A stretch of DNA of 64,000 bases from Zobellia barbeyronii (GTDB taxonomy: Bacteria > Bacteroidota > Bacteroidia > Flavobacteriales > Flavobacteriaceae), in the NCBI RefSeq assembly GCF_018603515.1, contig NZ_JACATN010000004.1:761744-825743 (forward strand), written 5' to 3'. The notes under the pieces were generated by a model, which was not told where the DNA came from, made no database searches, and saw only the letters and a program-made list of their open reading frames with translations. The translations under genes and the position numbers were made by a program. This document shows, piece by piece, positions 44,559 through 53,999 of this stretch; the first letter of the stretch is position 1; each line of letters starts with the position of its first letter.

Positions 44559-45622
44559 TGAAGCCAGTTTATATAAATAGCGTAGGTTCGGTTTCGGCCC
44601 AAAAAACTTTTGAAAACAACGAGTTTCTTAACGAGATTACGGACTATAACGACACCGTTATTCATGTAATTGACCCCAACTATAAAGAATACATTCCCCC
44701 AGCAGCTGCACGCCGTATGGCACGCGGTATAAAGATGAGCACAGTAAGCTCTAAAAATGCCCTTACAGAAGCTGGTATAGAGAATGTAGACGCGATTATT
44801 GTAGGGACAGGATTAGGTTGCATTGGTGATTCTGAACGTTTCGTAAGCGACATCATCAAAAACGACGAACAATTTTTAACTCCTACTCGTTTTATACAAT
44901 CCTCACACAATACCGTGGCCGGGCAAATTGCATTGGGCCTTGGCTGTAAAGGACATAATTTTACCTTTGTACATTCGGCAGTTTCTTTTGAATCATCATT
45001 GATTGATGCCAAAATAATGCTCGAAAATAACGAAGTTAATACCGTGCTAGTTGGCGGAGTAGATGAGCTTGTTGAACATCACGTTACTACTCACCGTTTA
45101 ATTGGTCATATTAAAAAAAAACCTATAGCATTAAAGGAACTTCTACAATCAAAGACCGAAGGCATGGTAATGGGTGAGGGGTCTCACTTTTTTGTGCTTT
45201 CCACAGAAAAATCGCCTTCTACGTATTCAGAATTGGTTGCCGTTAAAACGTTCAACACCCTTTCTAAGGAACGTGTCGAAGGAAAAATAGTTGCTTTTCT
45301 AGAACGTCAACACCTTAGCATAAACGACATAGACCTGGTTATACTTGGTAACAATGGCGATGTTAACTATGATGGCTATTACGAACAACTCAGTACTACC
45401 CTATTTAACGATACGCCACAAGCATATTATAAACATCTTTCGGGTGAATTTGATACCGCAACTGGATTTGCATTTTGGTTGGCGAACAAAATCCTAAAGA
45501 CACAGAATATTCCTGATGTTGTGAAACTAAACGCTATTGAACCATCCAACCTAAAGACTGTATTGATTTATAATCAATACAGAGGAGAAAACCATAGCCT
45601 CACCTTAATTCGCAAATGTTAA
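44558..45622 (+). CDS. Ketosynthase-like chain-length-factor (KS-beta-like)
   Basis: 354 residues of KS fold in which all three catalytic residues are replaced: the Cys site reads HSAVSFESS (Val in place), the first His site reads LGNNGDVN, and the second reads KHLSGEFDTATG (Glu in place of His). Such inactive partners set chain length in type II systems. The one-base overlap with the active KS upstream supports a heterodimer. It overlaps the next gene by seven bases. Confidence 0.85.
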   Translation: MKPVYINSVGSVSAQKTFENNEFLNEITDYNDTVIHVIDPNYKEYIPPAAARRMARGIKMSTVSSKNALTEAGIENVDAIIVGTGLGCIGDSERFVSDIIKNDEQFLTPTRFIQSSHNTVAGQIALGLGCKGHNFTFVHSAVSFESSLIDAKIMLENNEVNTVLVGGVDELVEHHVTTHRLIGHIKKKPIALKELLQSKTEGMVMGEGSHFFVLSTEKSPSTYSELVAVKTFNTLSKERVEGKIVAFLERQHLSINDIDLVILGNNGDVNYDGYYEQLSTTLFNDTPQAYYKHLSGEFDTATGFAFWLANKILKTQNIPDVVKLNAIEPSNLKTVLIYNQYRGENHSLTLIRKC

Positions 45623-46392
45623 AGCGAAAAAAGGTAAATACCGCTGCTTTTTTTCTTTTGCTACCCTTGGTTGCATTACATTTTCTAGGTTACGTACCGT
45701 TATGGCCCATTTTTTCAATTTTCATTATTTGGTTCTTTATTACACTTTTTGGTTCGTTTTTTGTCCGATGGAACTATCACCTTACTTCATTAAGCTCCAA
45801 TAAAAACACGCCTAATAATTGGATTTCAATAACGTTTGACGATGGCCCAAACAATGAATTTACTCCCAGAGTGTTAGATTTATTAGCTAAATATGATGCA
45901 AAAGCCACTTTCTTTTGTGTTGGTCAACAGATTGAAAAGCATCCTGAAGTTTTAAAGCGAATACTATCTGAAGGTCATAGTATAGGTAATCACACCTACT
46001 CCCATTCCAAAAGCTTTGGGTTTTTTCCCTTTGATAAAATCCTAAACGAACTGAACCGAACGGGAAACCTGGTATCCTCTTTAATAGGAAAAAAATTAAA
46101 ACTTTATCGTCCTGCTTTTGGCGTTACCAACCCGCAGATTGCAAAAGCGGCAGAGCATAAAAAAATACATTCTATTGGCTGGAACGTGCGTTCATTAGAC
46201 ACCACTTTCAGGTCGGAAAAAACCATTTTGAAACGCATTACTCGTAAGGTTTCAAAGGGTGATATTATACTACTGCACGATACCAGCGAAAAAACAATAG
46301 CCGTTTTGGAACAGTTATTGTTATTTTTGCGAGAGAAAAATCTGAGTTCGGTCACGGTTGACCGCTTACTAGAAATCGAAGCGTATGCATAA
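45616..46392 (+). CDS. NodB-type polysaccharide deacetylase family protein
   Basis: 258 residues. Two N-terminal hydrophobic segments (about 10-50) anchor it in the inner membrane. The NodB domain follows: SITFDDGPNNEFTP with the catalytic Asp pair, GNHTYSH with the metal His pair, RPAFGVTNPQ and LLHDTSE near the end. Known members remove N- or O-acetyl groups from carbohydrates using a metal. Its presence inside the pigment series, overlapping the KS-beta gene, is unexplained. Confidence 0.88.
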   Translation: MLKRKKVNTAAFFLLLPLVALHFLGYVPLWPIFSIFIIWFFITLFGSFFVRWNYHLTSLSSNKNTPNNWISITFDDGPNNEFTPRVLDLLAKYDAKATFFCVGQQIEKHPEVLKRILSEGHSIGNHTYSHSKSFGFFPFDKILNELNRTGNLVSSLIGKKLKLYRPAFGVTNPQIAKAAEHKKIHSIGWNVRSLDTTFRSEKTILKRITRKVSKGDIILLHDTSEKTIAVLEQLLLFLREKNLSSVTVDRLLEIEAYA

Positions 46393-47002
46393 GATACTTT
46401 TTCTTATATTTTTTATTTCCGTTGGAGCGTTTGCACAAAAGGAAATGACTCCAACAGAAGCTGTTGCCCTAAAGGCCAAAGTCAAAACCAGGGCAGATGC
46501 TACTACCACGGTATTGAGTGAATTTACGCAATACAAGCATTTAGACTTCTTGTCAGATGATATCGTATCGCAAGGTAAACTTGCTTTTAAAGTTCCTAAT
46601 TTGGTGAAATGGGAATACACAAAACCTTTTGCTTACTCGGTCTTATTTAAAAACGAAACATTGTTCATTAACGATGACGGTAACAAGAGTAATATGGATG
46701 TAGGTTCCAACAAGATTTTCAAACAGCTGAACCAACTTATTACAGCAAGTATTCGTGGTGACATGTTTAATGATGACGAATTCAATATCAAATATTTCAA
46801 AATCAACGATTCTAGTTTGGTGTACTTTCTTCCGAAAGACGAGCAATTCTCCAAATTTATCAAAGCTTTCCACCTTTCTTTTAACGCTAATGGCGATGTA
46901 ACCGAAGTGAAGATGATTGAGCCCTCAGATGACTATACGCAAATTAAGTTCACTGATCGTGTCGTGAATAAAAACTTGTCAGATGCGGTTTTTACTCAAT
47001 AG
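46385..47002 (+). CDS. LolA-like outer-membrane lipoprotein carrier protein
   Basis: 205 residues: signal peptide (MHKILFLIFFISVGAFAQ), then a LolA-type domain (LSEFTQYKHLDFL, KLAFKVPNLVKWEY, LFINDDGNKSNMD). LolA shuttles hydrophobic cargo through the periplasm. Aryl polyene loci also carry a LolA-like protein, so here it may ferry the pigment to the outer membrane. It overlaps the deacetylase gene by eight bases and the next lipoprotein gene by 20. Confidence 0.88.
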   Translation: MHKILFLIFFISVGAFAQKEMTPTEAVALKAKVKTRADATTTVLSEFTQYKHLDFLSDDIVSQGKLAFKVPNLVKWEYTKPFAYSVLFKNETLFINDDGNKSNMDVGSNKIFKQLNQLITASIRGDMFNDDEFNIKYFKINDSSLVYFLPKDEQFSKFIKAFHLSFNANGDVTEVKMIEPSDDYTQIKFTDRVVNKNLSDAVFTQ

Positions 47003-47594
47003 CCTTTGTTTTTTTCTATTGCTAGGATGCGCCTCTTACCCTGTTCAAAATGGGTTTGAGTCTAAAAGCGATTCATCTCAGGAAACCTCAAACCCCTATT
47101 TTGCGAATGCCGAAAAAGATTATGTCTACAAGGCCAAAATAGATGCGTTCAATAAATCATTCGGAGGTATTTTTATTGTCAAGAAGTTAGGTCCTGAACA
47201 TCATCGCATTGCTTTTTCCACAGAAATAGGAAATACTATTTTCGACTTTACTTTTGAAGGTGACGATTTTAAAGTAAATCGTATTTTAAAAGAGTTAGAC
47301 CGAAAAATACTCATCAATATTTTGAAAAGGGATTTTAAGGCGCTTATACAAGAGCAATCCCCAGTAAAAAATCATTTTTCATTAAAGAACGATGATATAC
47401 TGCAGACGGATATTCTCTCTAAAAAACATTATTTTCATTATACCAACAATCAATTAAATAAGATTGTTAGAGCGGACCGAAACAAAGAAAAAGTAGATTT
47501 TAGTTTTACCAATATAGATGGCCAATTTGCAAAGGAAATTGAAATAGCACATCATAATTTCAAGCTTCACATTGCACTAAAAGCATTCAAATGA
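46983..47594 (+). CDS. Hypothetical lipoprotein following the LolA-like gene
   Basis: 203 residues with a lipobox (LLLGC, Cys16). The mature part is beta-rich with a KAKIDAFNKSFGGIFIVKKL segment and a HYTNNQLNKIVRAD segment, reminiscent of LolB-like or DUF3261-type acceptors, though similarity is not strong. As it directly follows a LolA-like protein, a role as outer-membrane acceptor of the same cargo is a fair guess. Confidence 0.7.
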   Translation: MRFLLNSLCFFLLLGCASYPVQNGFESKSDSSQETSNPYFANAEKDYVYKAKIDAFNKSFGGIFIVKKLGPEHHRIAFSTEIGNTIFDFTFEGDDFKVNRILKELDRKILINILKRDFKALIQEQSPVKNHFSLKNDDILQTDILSKKHYFHYTNNQLNKIVRADRNKEKVDFSFTNIDGQFAKEIEIAHHNFKLHIALKAFK

Positions 47595-48193
47595 AGACAT
47601 TAAAACTTTTTATACTCGCAATGGTCCTTTGCAATATAGGAACAACTGTGGCACAAACTCGCCCAGGTATAAAGGCTGGTTTAAACAGCTCTAACATCAG
47701 TAATACGGCACTAGATACAAAATCTGGAATTTATATTGGCGCTTTCGCAGACATTCCAATAACGGATTACTACTCTTTGCAGCCAGAACTTCTGTATTCT
47801 AAACAAGGTGGCAAATCTAATTCACCTGCCTATGACGATGTAAATATAAATTACGTCTCTATTGGCCTACCTAATAAATTTTATGTGACTCCTGATAAAG
47901 GGCTCCACTTTATTCTTGGTCTGGGTCTAGATATTAACTTTGAGAACAATTTTGTTAACTTGACCAACTTTAACGGTGATGACGAAATTTCACCTGTTGA
48001 TGTTACTGTTCTTGGAGGAATTGGCTACGAGTTTGGTTTTGGTTTGATTCTTGAAGCACGATACAAGCAAGGAACCATAAGCGTTGACTTCTTTGGTGAA
48101 GATGACCTTTATGAAAAAACAGGGAGCAACCTAAATGGCGTTTTTCAAATAGGTGCCGCGTATAAATTTAAATTGTATAAAAATGCTGATTGA
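47591..48193 (+). CDS. Outer-membrane beta-barrel protein (PorT/OmpA-type)
   Basis: 200 residues: signal peptide ending TVAQ, then alternating beta-strand sequence opening RPGIKAGLNSSNIS, with YYSLQPELLYSKQGG and a terminal strand VFQIGAAYKFKL, as in small eight-stranded barrels annotated as PorT family. It lies in the same overlapping series as the LolA-like and lipoprotein genes, so it may take part in surface placement of the pigment. It overlaps the next gene by 11 bases. Confidence 0.85.
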   Translation: MKTLKLFILAMVLCNIGTTVAQTRPGIKAGLNSSNISNTALDTKSGIYIGAFADIPITDYYSLQPELLYSKQGGKSNSPAYDDVNINYVSIGLPNKFYVTPDKGLHFILGLGLDINFENNFVNLTNFNGDDEISPVDVTVLGGIGYEFGFGLILEARYKQGTISVDFFGEDDLYEKTGSNLNGVFQIGAAYKFKLYKNAD

Positions 48194-48551
48194 AGGGTTA
48201 TACACCGTAGAAAGTTTTGAAAAAGAAGAGCAAATAGTAAAAGCTACTGTAAAACTTAATGCTGCACATAAGGTTTTTAAAGGCCATTTTCCTGGTAACC
48301 CAGTAATGCCAGGTGTTTGTATGATTCAGATAATTAAAGAATTAACTGAACAAGCCACAGGCAAAACCTTATTTCTCTCAGTTGCTTCGAACGTTAAGTT
48401 TATGGCTATTATCAATCCTGAGAAGAATGATACTATACAACTTACATTAACCGTTACAGAAGAAGGTAATACGGTAAAAGTGAAGAACACCACTACTTTT
48501 GACGACACATTGGCTTTAAAGCTTAGCGCTACTTTTACTGTTTTAACCTAG
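48183..48551 (+). CDS. FabA/FabZ-like (ApeI-type) dehydratase
   Basis: 122 residues from the ATG at 48183 (the frame is open 30 bases earlier but that would extend into the barrel gene). The dehydratase motif KGHFPGNPVMPGV carries the catalytic His, while the expected Glu is Gln (CMIQIIKEL), as in ApeI-type proteins. With the two ApeP-like hotdog proteins at 36404 and 36843 it makes three dehydratase-fold proteins in the locus. Probably involved in forming the polyene double bonds. Confidence 0.82.
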   Translation: MLIEGLYTVESFEKEEQIVKATVKLNAAHKVFKGHFPGNPVMPGVCMIQIIKELTEQATGKTLFLSVASNVKFMAIINPEKNDTIQLTLTVTEEGNTVKVKNTTTFDDTLALKLSATFTVLT

Positions 48552-48556
48552 ATGTT

Positions 48557-49060
48557 ATGAATTTAAAATTAGTTCTATTTACACTATTCTCTTTCTTGAC
48601 CATTACCGTTGCAATAGATTTAACGGAAACAAGATCCGCCTATATTGAAGCGGTGGACAATGAAAGTGCTACCAATGCGCTTCATGAAGATTTGATTTCA
48701 GTTTCCAAAACTGATGATAAAACACTTGTTGCCTTTAAAGGAGCGGTATCTGCCATGATGGCTAAATATGCCAAGGGTATAAAAGACAAGAAAAATTTCT
48801 TAAAAGAGGGCAAGGAACTTTTGGAGTATGCTCTAGAAGCAGACCCAAATAATGTAGAAATACACTGCATTAGGTTAAGCGTTCAAGAGAATGTACCCAA
48901 GATTACGGGTTACACCAAAAACATTGAGGAAGACAAGCAGTTTATACTCAATAATTACAGTTCCATCTCCAATAAAAATAGTAAGAATTTCGTTAAAGGA
49001 TATATTCTAAAATCCGAGGCTTTTACCGAAACGGAAAGGCAATTGCTACAAGGGTCGTAA
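48557..49060 (+). CDS. Hypothetical exported helical protein
   Basis: 167 residues with a signal peptide (MNLKLVLFTLFSFLTITVA) and a helical mature part containing FKGAVSAMMAKYAKGIK and KEGKELLEYALEADPNNVEIH, the latter looking like a single TPR-like helix pair. No known function. It lies five bases after the dehydratase gene and 90 bp before the glycosyltransferase. Confidence 0.7.
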   Translation: MNLKLVLFTLFSFLTITVAIDLTETRSAYIEAVDNESATNALHEDLISVSKTDDKTLVAFKGAVSAMMAKYAKGIKDKKNFLKEGKELLEYALEADPNNVEIHCIRLSVQENVPKITGYTKNIEEDKQFILNNYSSISNKNSKNFVKGYILKSEAFTETERQLLQGS

Positions 49061-49150
49061 TACGTATCTTTGTAGAAAATTCGAACCGGTTTTCTGAACC
49101 CTTTGAAAAAATTGCTCGTGTCAACCCCTATTCCAACACTTCAAAACACC

Positions 49151-50320
49151 ATGCAGCAACTTAATTGCTGCGTAATGGTACCGACTTACAATAATGCGGG
49201 CACCTTAAAGCGGGTACTTGACAGTATTTTGGAACGGACTACTTCTATCATTGTTATAAATGATGGAGCTACGGATAACACGGCGGCCATTCTAAAAGAA
49301 TATCCAACTCTACAGCAAATTCATTTACCGGAGAATAAAGGGAAAGGAAACGCCCTTCAGGTAGGTTTTAAAGCTGCTATTTCCAAAGGATATGATTACG
49401 CCATAACCATAGATTCTGACGGACAACATTTTCCAGAAGACCTTTCTGTGTTCTTAGATGAGTTGCAAGCGGAAGAATCTCCCAACGTGCTCTACATTGG
49501 TTCGCGAAACATGCAACAGGAAGACGTACCAGGTAAAAGTAGTTTTGGCAACAAATTTTCTAACTTTTGGTTTTGGTTTGAAACGGGTACCAAACTACAA
49601 GACACACAATGTGGTTACCGACTTTATCCTTTAAAACAACTAAAGGATTTAAAATTTTACACACCAAAATTTGAGTTTGAAATAGAGATAATCGTGCGTT
49701 TAGCATGGAACGGCACCTTAGTTAAAAATGTTCCCGTACGTATTTTGTACGATGAAACGGAAAGGGTTTCTCACTTTAGAACTGTACCTGATTTTGCGCG
49801 TATAAGCGTACTCAATACTTGGTTGGTCATTGTTGCCATTATCTATATAAAGCCACGCAACTTCATTCGGAAAATAAAAAAAAAAGGTTTTAAAAAATTC
49901 CTTTTAGAAGATTTGCTTCGCAGTGATGATAAGCCAAAAACAAAAGCCCTATCCATAGCACTAGGTGTTTTTCTAGGCATTGCTCCTTTCTGGGGTTTTC
50001 AGACCATACTCGTTTTTGCACTGGCAGCCCTTTTTGGCTTGAACAAGGCTATTACCTTTGCTTTTTCTAACATTAGCTTGCCTCCTTTAATTCCGTTTAT
50101 TATATTTTTCAGTCTTAAAATAGGCGCAATGATTACAGGTGAAGAGATTTCTTTTTCTATGGAAAACATAACCGAAAAATTTGACTTTCTTCAGAACCTT
50201 AAAACGTATCTCATTGGTAGCTTTATCCTAGCTTCCTTATCCGCACTTCTTTTTGGAATTGTTGGCTATATATCTCTTATATTCTTTGGAAAGAAAAAAA
50301 TGGTTGTAGATAATGGGTAG
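49151..50320 (+). CDS. Family 2 glycosyltransferase with C-terminal DUF2062 membrane domain
   Basis: 389 residues from the ATG at 49151; a TTG at 49103 would add 16 residues. The GT2 domain holds VPTYNNAGTLKRVLD, VINDGATDNT, TIDSDGQHFPEDL and TQCGYRLYP. The C-terminal 150 residues are the DUF2062 membrane part (ALGVFLGIAPFWGFQ). Aryl polyene loci also carry a GT2 gene, but flexirubin itself is not known as glycoside; it could modify a lipid carrier. It overlaps the exporter gene by eight bases. Confidence 0.9.
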   Translation: MQQLNCCVMVPTYNNAGTLKRVLDSILERTTSIIVINDGATDNTAAILKEYPTLQQIHLPENKGKGNALQVGFKAAISKGYDYAITIDSDGQHFPEDLSVFLDELQAEESPNVLYIGSRNMQQEDVPGKSSFGNKFSNFWFWFETGTKLQDTQCGYRLYPLKQLKDLKFYTPKFEFEIEIIVRLAWNGTLVKNVPVRILYDETERVSHFRTVPDFARISVLNTWLVIVAIIYIKPRNFIRKIKKKGFKKFLLEDLLRSDDKPKTKALSIALGVFLGIAPFWGFQTILVFALAALFGLNKAITFAFSNISLPPLIPFIIFFSLKIGAMITGEEISFSMENITEKFDFLQNLKTYLIGSFILASLSALLFGIVGYISLIFFGKKKMVVDNG

Positions 50321-53300
50321 TTTCTTTTTTAGGGCATATCAATTCATTGCACGGAAACGAATGTTATCCGTATCGGCACTTGTTGTCGTTCTTATAGGGT
50401 TATCTATAATTGTATCTAAAATTCAGTTTGAAGATGATATCACCTCTTTAATTCCGGCAAACGAAGAAGCACAGCGTGTTCAAAAGGTTTTAAAGTCGAT
50501 TACGTTTACGGATAAGATTATCATAAACATACAAAAAGAGGAAGAAGGCACCGTAGACGACCTTACCCGATACGCCAAAGATTTGCTGGATAGTCTGGAG
50601 CAAAATCAATCGGAATTCATCAAAAACATACAAGGCAGAGTTAATTCTGATGATATACCCAAAACGCTAGATTTAGTTTACGAAAACTTGCCGCTCTTTT
50701 TAGAAACGGACGACTATTCCAATATCACAAAAAAAATAAGGCCTGACAGTATTGCTAAAGTTACTGCCGAAAATTACCGAACACTTGTTTCTCCATCTGG
50801 TATTATCGCTAAGAAAACCATAATTAAAGACCCATTACGGCTTTCTTTTATTGCGCTTAAACGGTTACAAGAATTAGGTGTTGGTGATGATTTTAAATTG
50901 AAAAACGGCTTTCTCTTAGATAAGGAAGAAAAGAACATTCTTCTGTTTCTTACCCCAGCCTATGGCTCAAATGAAACCGATAAAAACTTACCTTTTTCAA
51001 ATGCGCTTTATGACCTACAGGACAAACTCAACAAGTCTTACAAGGCAAAAGTACATAGTGAGTATTATGGTGCAGCCTTGGTTGCAGTAGCCAATGCCAA
51101 ACAGATTAGAAGCGATATTCAGTTTACGGTAAGTATTGCCATGACCTTGCTTATCATTATTTTAATGCTGTTCTACCGAAAGCTGGCATTGCCATTTATT
51201 CTCTTTCTACCCACACTGGTAGGTGCGCTATTGTCAATTGCTTTTCTATGTATAATTAGGGACAAGATTTCCGCTATTTCATTAGGTATTGGCTCTGTTC
51301 TTTTAGGCGTTACGCTAGATTATGCCCTGCATATTCTTACACATATACGAAACGGAAATGGCGCAGAGAGTCTTTATAAAGAAGTAGCTCCTTCCATTTT
51401 AATGAGCAGTCTTACCACGGCATCTGCCTTTTTGTGTCTATTGTTTCTAGAATCTCAGGCATTACAAGATCTGGGTATTTTTGCAGCCGTAAGTGTTCTT
51501 GGGGCTTCGGTTTTTGCACTACTCTTCGTTCCACAAGTGTATTCTGCTAAAAAAGCAGTGAATTCCAGACGAACAATTTTAGACCGAGTAGCATCTTTCG
51601 ACTTTCATAAATCAAAATGGGCCATTATAGTATTGGTGCTGTTTTCTGTTGTTAGCATATTCACATATAACAAAGTTGTTTTCAATAAGGATATTGCCAA
51701 GTTGAATTATGAAACCGAAGTTTTACGCGATGCAAGGCAACGACTGGAAACCTTGACCGATATTAGTTCAAAGTCTATCTATCTTTCTACATACGGCGAG
51801 GATATACAAACTGTTTTGACGCAAAACGATTCGCTTTATGACGAGCTAAAGATTCTTGAAGAGAAGAAGAAAATATTAAGTTTTAGTTCTGTTGGTGGAC
51901 TCATACGTGCCAAAAAAACGCAAGAGGAAAAAATTGGCAGATGGAATGATTTCTGGACTCCGTCCAAAATCAATACAACCAAAGCAACCCTTATTGAAAG
52001 CAGCAAAGAGTTTGGTTTCAAACCAACCACATTCTCCAAATTTTACGACTTGCTGAATGATGACTTCCAACCTATGGAAGTTACCGCGTTTGATTCCATA
52101 AAATCATTTTCTCTTGATGATTATATCGTAAACGATGAAAACGGTACTACCATTACCTCTCTAGTCAAAGTAGATGATGACCATATTGATGCCTTGCGCG
52201 AACGTTTTGAAAACTCTCCTAACACCCTACTTATTGACCGCCAACAGGTAAATGAAACATTTTTGGGGAATTTAAAAAATGACTTCAACAGTTTAATTGG
52301 GTATTCATTTCTAGTTGTTCTGCTTATTCTATTATTATTTTACCGCAGCCTTTCACTTACGGTAATAACTAGCCTTCCCATTTTCCTTACGTGGTTCTTG
52401 AATGTGGGCATCATGGGCCTTTTCCATATTGAATTCAACATTTTTAATATCATCATCTGTAGTTTTATATTTGGTCTAGGTGTTGATTATAGTATTTTTA
52501 TCACCAACGGATTGCTTACCGAATACCGAACAGGAGAAAAGGTACTCCACACCCATAAAACCTCCATATTACTATCAGTCATCACAACAATTGCCGGTGT
52601 AGGGGTTTTAATTTTTGCAAAACATCCTGTTTTATATACCATTTCTACGGTGTCCCTAATAGGTATTCTATCCGCTGCATTTGTGGCTTTTACTCTTCAA
52701 CCCTTATTGTTTAAACTCTTTATTGGAAGTGCAGATAAGCGCCCTATTTCTTTACGCTATTTTATTCATTCCGTATTATCATTTGGATATTTTGGAATGG
52801 GAGGATTTTTACATTCTATCTATGGAGTAATCAAATTAAAATTATCACCAAATAGCCAAAGGAAAGAGAACTTAGGTTTTCACAAATCGGTTTCAAAATT
52901 GATGGGTTCTGTTCTATACACTAATCCGTTTGTATCTAAAAACATAAGAAACCCACATAACGAGACTTTTGAAAAACCGGTTATGATTATAGCCAACCAT
53001 ACCAGTTTTTTAGATATTCTTGCTATTGGTATGTTACATCCTAAGATTATATTCTTGGTGAATGACTGGGTGTATAACTCACCCGTATTTGGCAGCGCAG
53101 CTAAACTGGCCGGAGCATATCCCGTTTCTGGAGGTATTGAAAATGGCGAAGCTTTATTGAAAGAAAAAGTAGCCCAAGGGTTTAGTATAATTGCTTTCCC
53201 AGAAGGAACGCGTTCCTCTACTAATAAAATCAAGCGTTTTCATAAAGGAGCTTTTTATCTGGCACAACAGTTTGAATTGGATATTCTTCCGGTGCTTATT

Positions 53301-53999
53301 CATGGGAATTCTGAAGTATTGCCTAAGGGGAGTTTCATTATTAGAGATGGAAAAATCACGATAGAGCTTTTACCGAAAATAGATGCACACGATACGCAAT
53401 ATGGCAAAAACTATAGTGAGCGTGCCAAACAACTAGGAGCATATTTCAGGAATGAATTTAGAAGACTAAGAGATGAAATTGAAGATGAGAATTATTGGGA
53501 TAAAGCACTTTTAGAAAACTATAGATATAAAGGCGATGTTATTTACAAAGCGGTTAAGCTAGATATAGAAACCAATAGAAAAACGTACTATTCTCTTCTA
53601 CAAGAGATAGGAAAAAAGAGTAAGATTGTTCATTTATCCAGAGATTTTGGGCAATTAGACCTGCTTCTTGCTTTAGACTCTTTTGACAGAAAAATCACGG
53701 TGAGTCTAGTCAATAAAGAAGCTTCCATCTTACTTAAAAGTAATTTCCTAACAAAGAATTACAGCAAAATAGATGTAGTTGATACTACTGCCGAAGCCCT
53801 GAAAACCGTTGCCGATGTATTGTTAATCGATATGAAAATAGAAATAGCACAACTCACCAATTTTATAGCTAATGAGTTTGAAACTATTATCTTACTGAAA
53901 GAAGCACGGCAACTAGATTTAGCTCCCCTAGAAGCATTAGGTTTCGTTACTATCCAACAAAATGATAACTTTAGGCTACTTAAAAAGATACGCAGTTAA
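50313..53999 (+). CDS. MMPL/RND exporter fused to an acyltransferase and a C-terminal domain
   Basis: 1228 residues. The first 850 form an MMPL-type RND transporter with about twelve helices in two halves, each with a large periplasmic loop. Residues about 890-1090 are a PlsC-type acyltransferase (NHTSFLD, HX4D box with His896; FPEGTRSS near 961). The last 150 residues, beginning near YKGDVIYKAVKLDIE, resemble a degenerate SAM-methyltransferase-type Rossmann domain lacking a clear SAM motif. The fusion suggests acylation coupled to export of a hydrophobic product. It shares one base with the next gene. Confidence 0.88.
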   Translation: MGSFFFRAYQFIARKRMLSVSALVVVLIGLSIIVSKIQFEDDITSLIPANEEAQRVQKVLKSITFTDKIIINIQKEEEGTVDDLTRYAKDLLDSLEQNQSEFIKNIQGRVNSDDIPKTLDLVYENLPLFLETDDYSNITKKIRPDSIAKVTAENYRTLVSPSGIIAKKTIIKDPLRLSFIALKRLQELGVGDDFKLKNGFLLDKEEKNILLFLTPAYGSNETDKNLPFSNALYDLQDKLNKSYKAKVHSEYYGAALVAVANAKQIRSDIQFTVSIAMTLLIIILMLFYRKLALPFILFLPTLVGALLSIAFLCIIRDKISAISLGIGSVLLGVTLDYALHILTHIRNGNGAESLYKEVAPSILMSSLTTASAFLCLLFLESQALQDLGIFAAVSVLGASVFALLFVPQVYSAKKAVNSRRTILDRVASFDFHKSKWAIIVLVLFSVVSIFTYNKVVFNKDIAKLNYETEVLRDARQRLETLTDISSKSIYLSTYGEDIQTVLTQNDSLYDELKILEEKKKILSFSSVGGLIRAKKTQEEKIGRWNDFWTPSKINTTKATLIESSKEFGFKPTTFSKFYDLLNDDFQPMEVTAFDSIKSFSLDDYIVNDENGTTITSLVKVDDDHIDALRERFENSPNTLLIDRQQVNETFLGNLKNDFNSLIGYSFLVVLLILLLFYRSLSLTVITSLPIFLTWFLNVGIMGLFHIEFNIFNIIICSFIFGLGVDYSIFITNGLLTEYRTGEKVLHTHKTSILLSVITTIAGVGVLIFAKHPVLYTISTVSLIGILSAAFVAFTLQPLLFKLFIGSADKRPISLRYFIHSVLSFGYFGMGGFLHSIYGVIKLKLSPNSQRKENLGFHKSVSKLMGSVLYTNPFVSKNIRNPHNETFEKPVMIIANHTSFLDILAIGMLHPKIIFLVNDWVYNSPVFGSAAKLAGAYPVSGGIENGEALLKEKVAQGFSIIAFPEGTRSSTNKIKRFHKGAFYLAQQFELDILPVLIHGNSEVLPKGSFIIRDGKITIELLPKIDAHDTQYGKNYSERAKQLGAYFRNEFRRLRDEIEDENYWDKALLENYRYKGDVIYKAVKLDIETNRKTYYSLLQEIGKKSKIVHLSRDFGQLDLLLALDSFDRKITVSLVNKEASILLKSNFLTKNYSKIDVVDTTAEALKTVADVLLIDMKIEIAQLTNFIANEFETIILLKEARQLDLAPLEALGFVTIQQNDNFRLLKKIRS

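Noticed and set aside
44558..45622. Decayed ketosynthase gene
   Set aside because: All three catalytic positions are changed but the frame is complete and overlaps the active partner gene, as in KS/CLF pairs.
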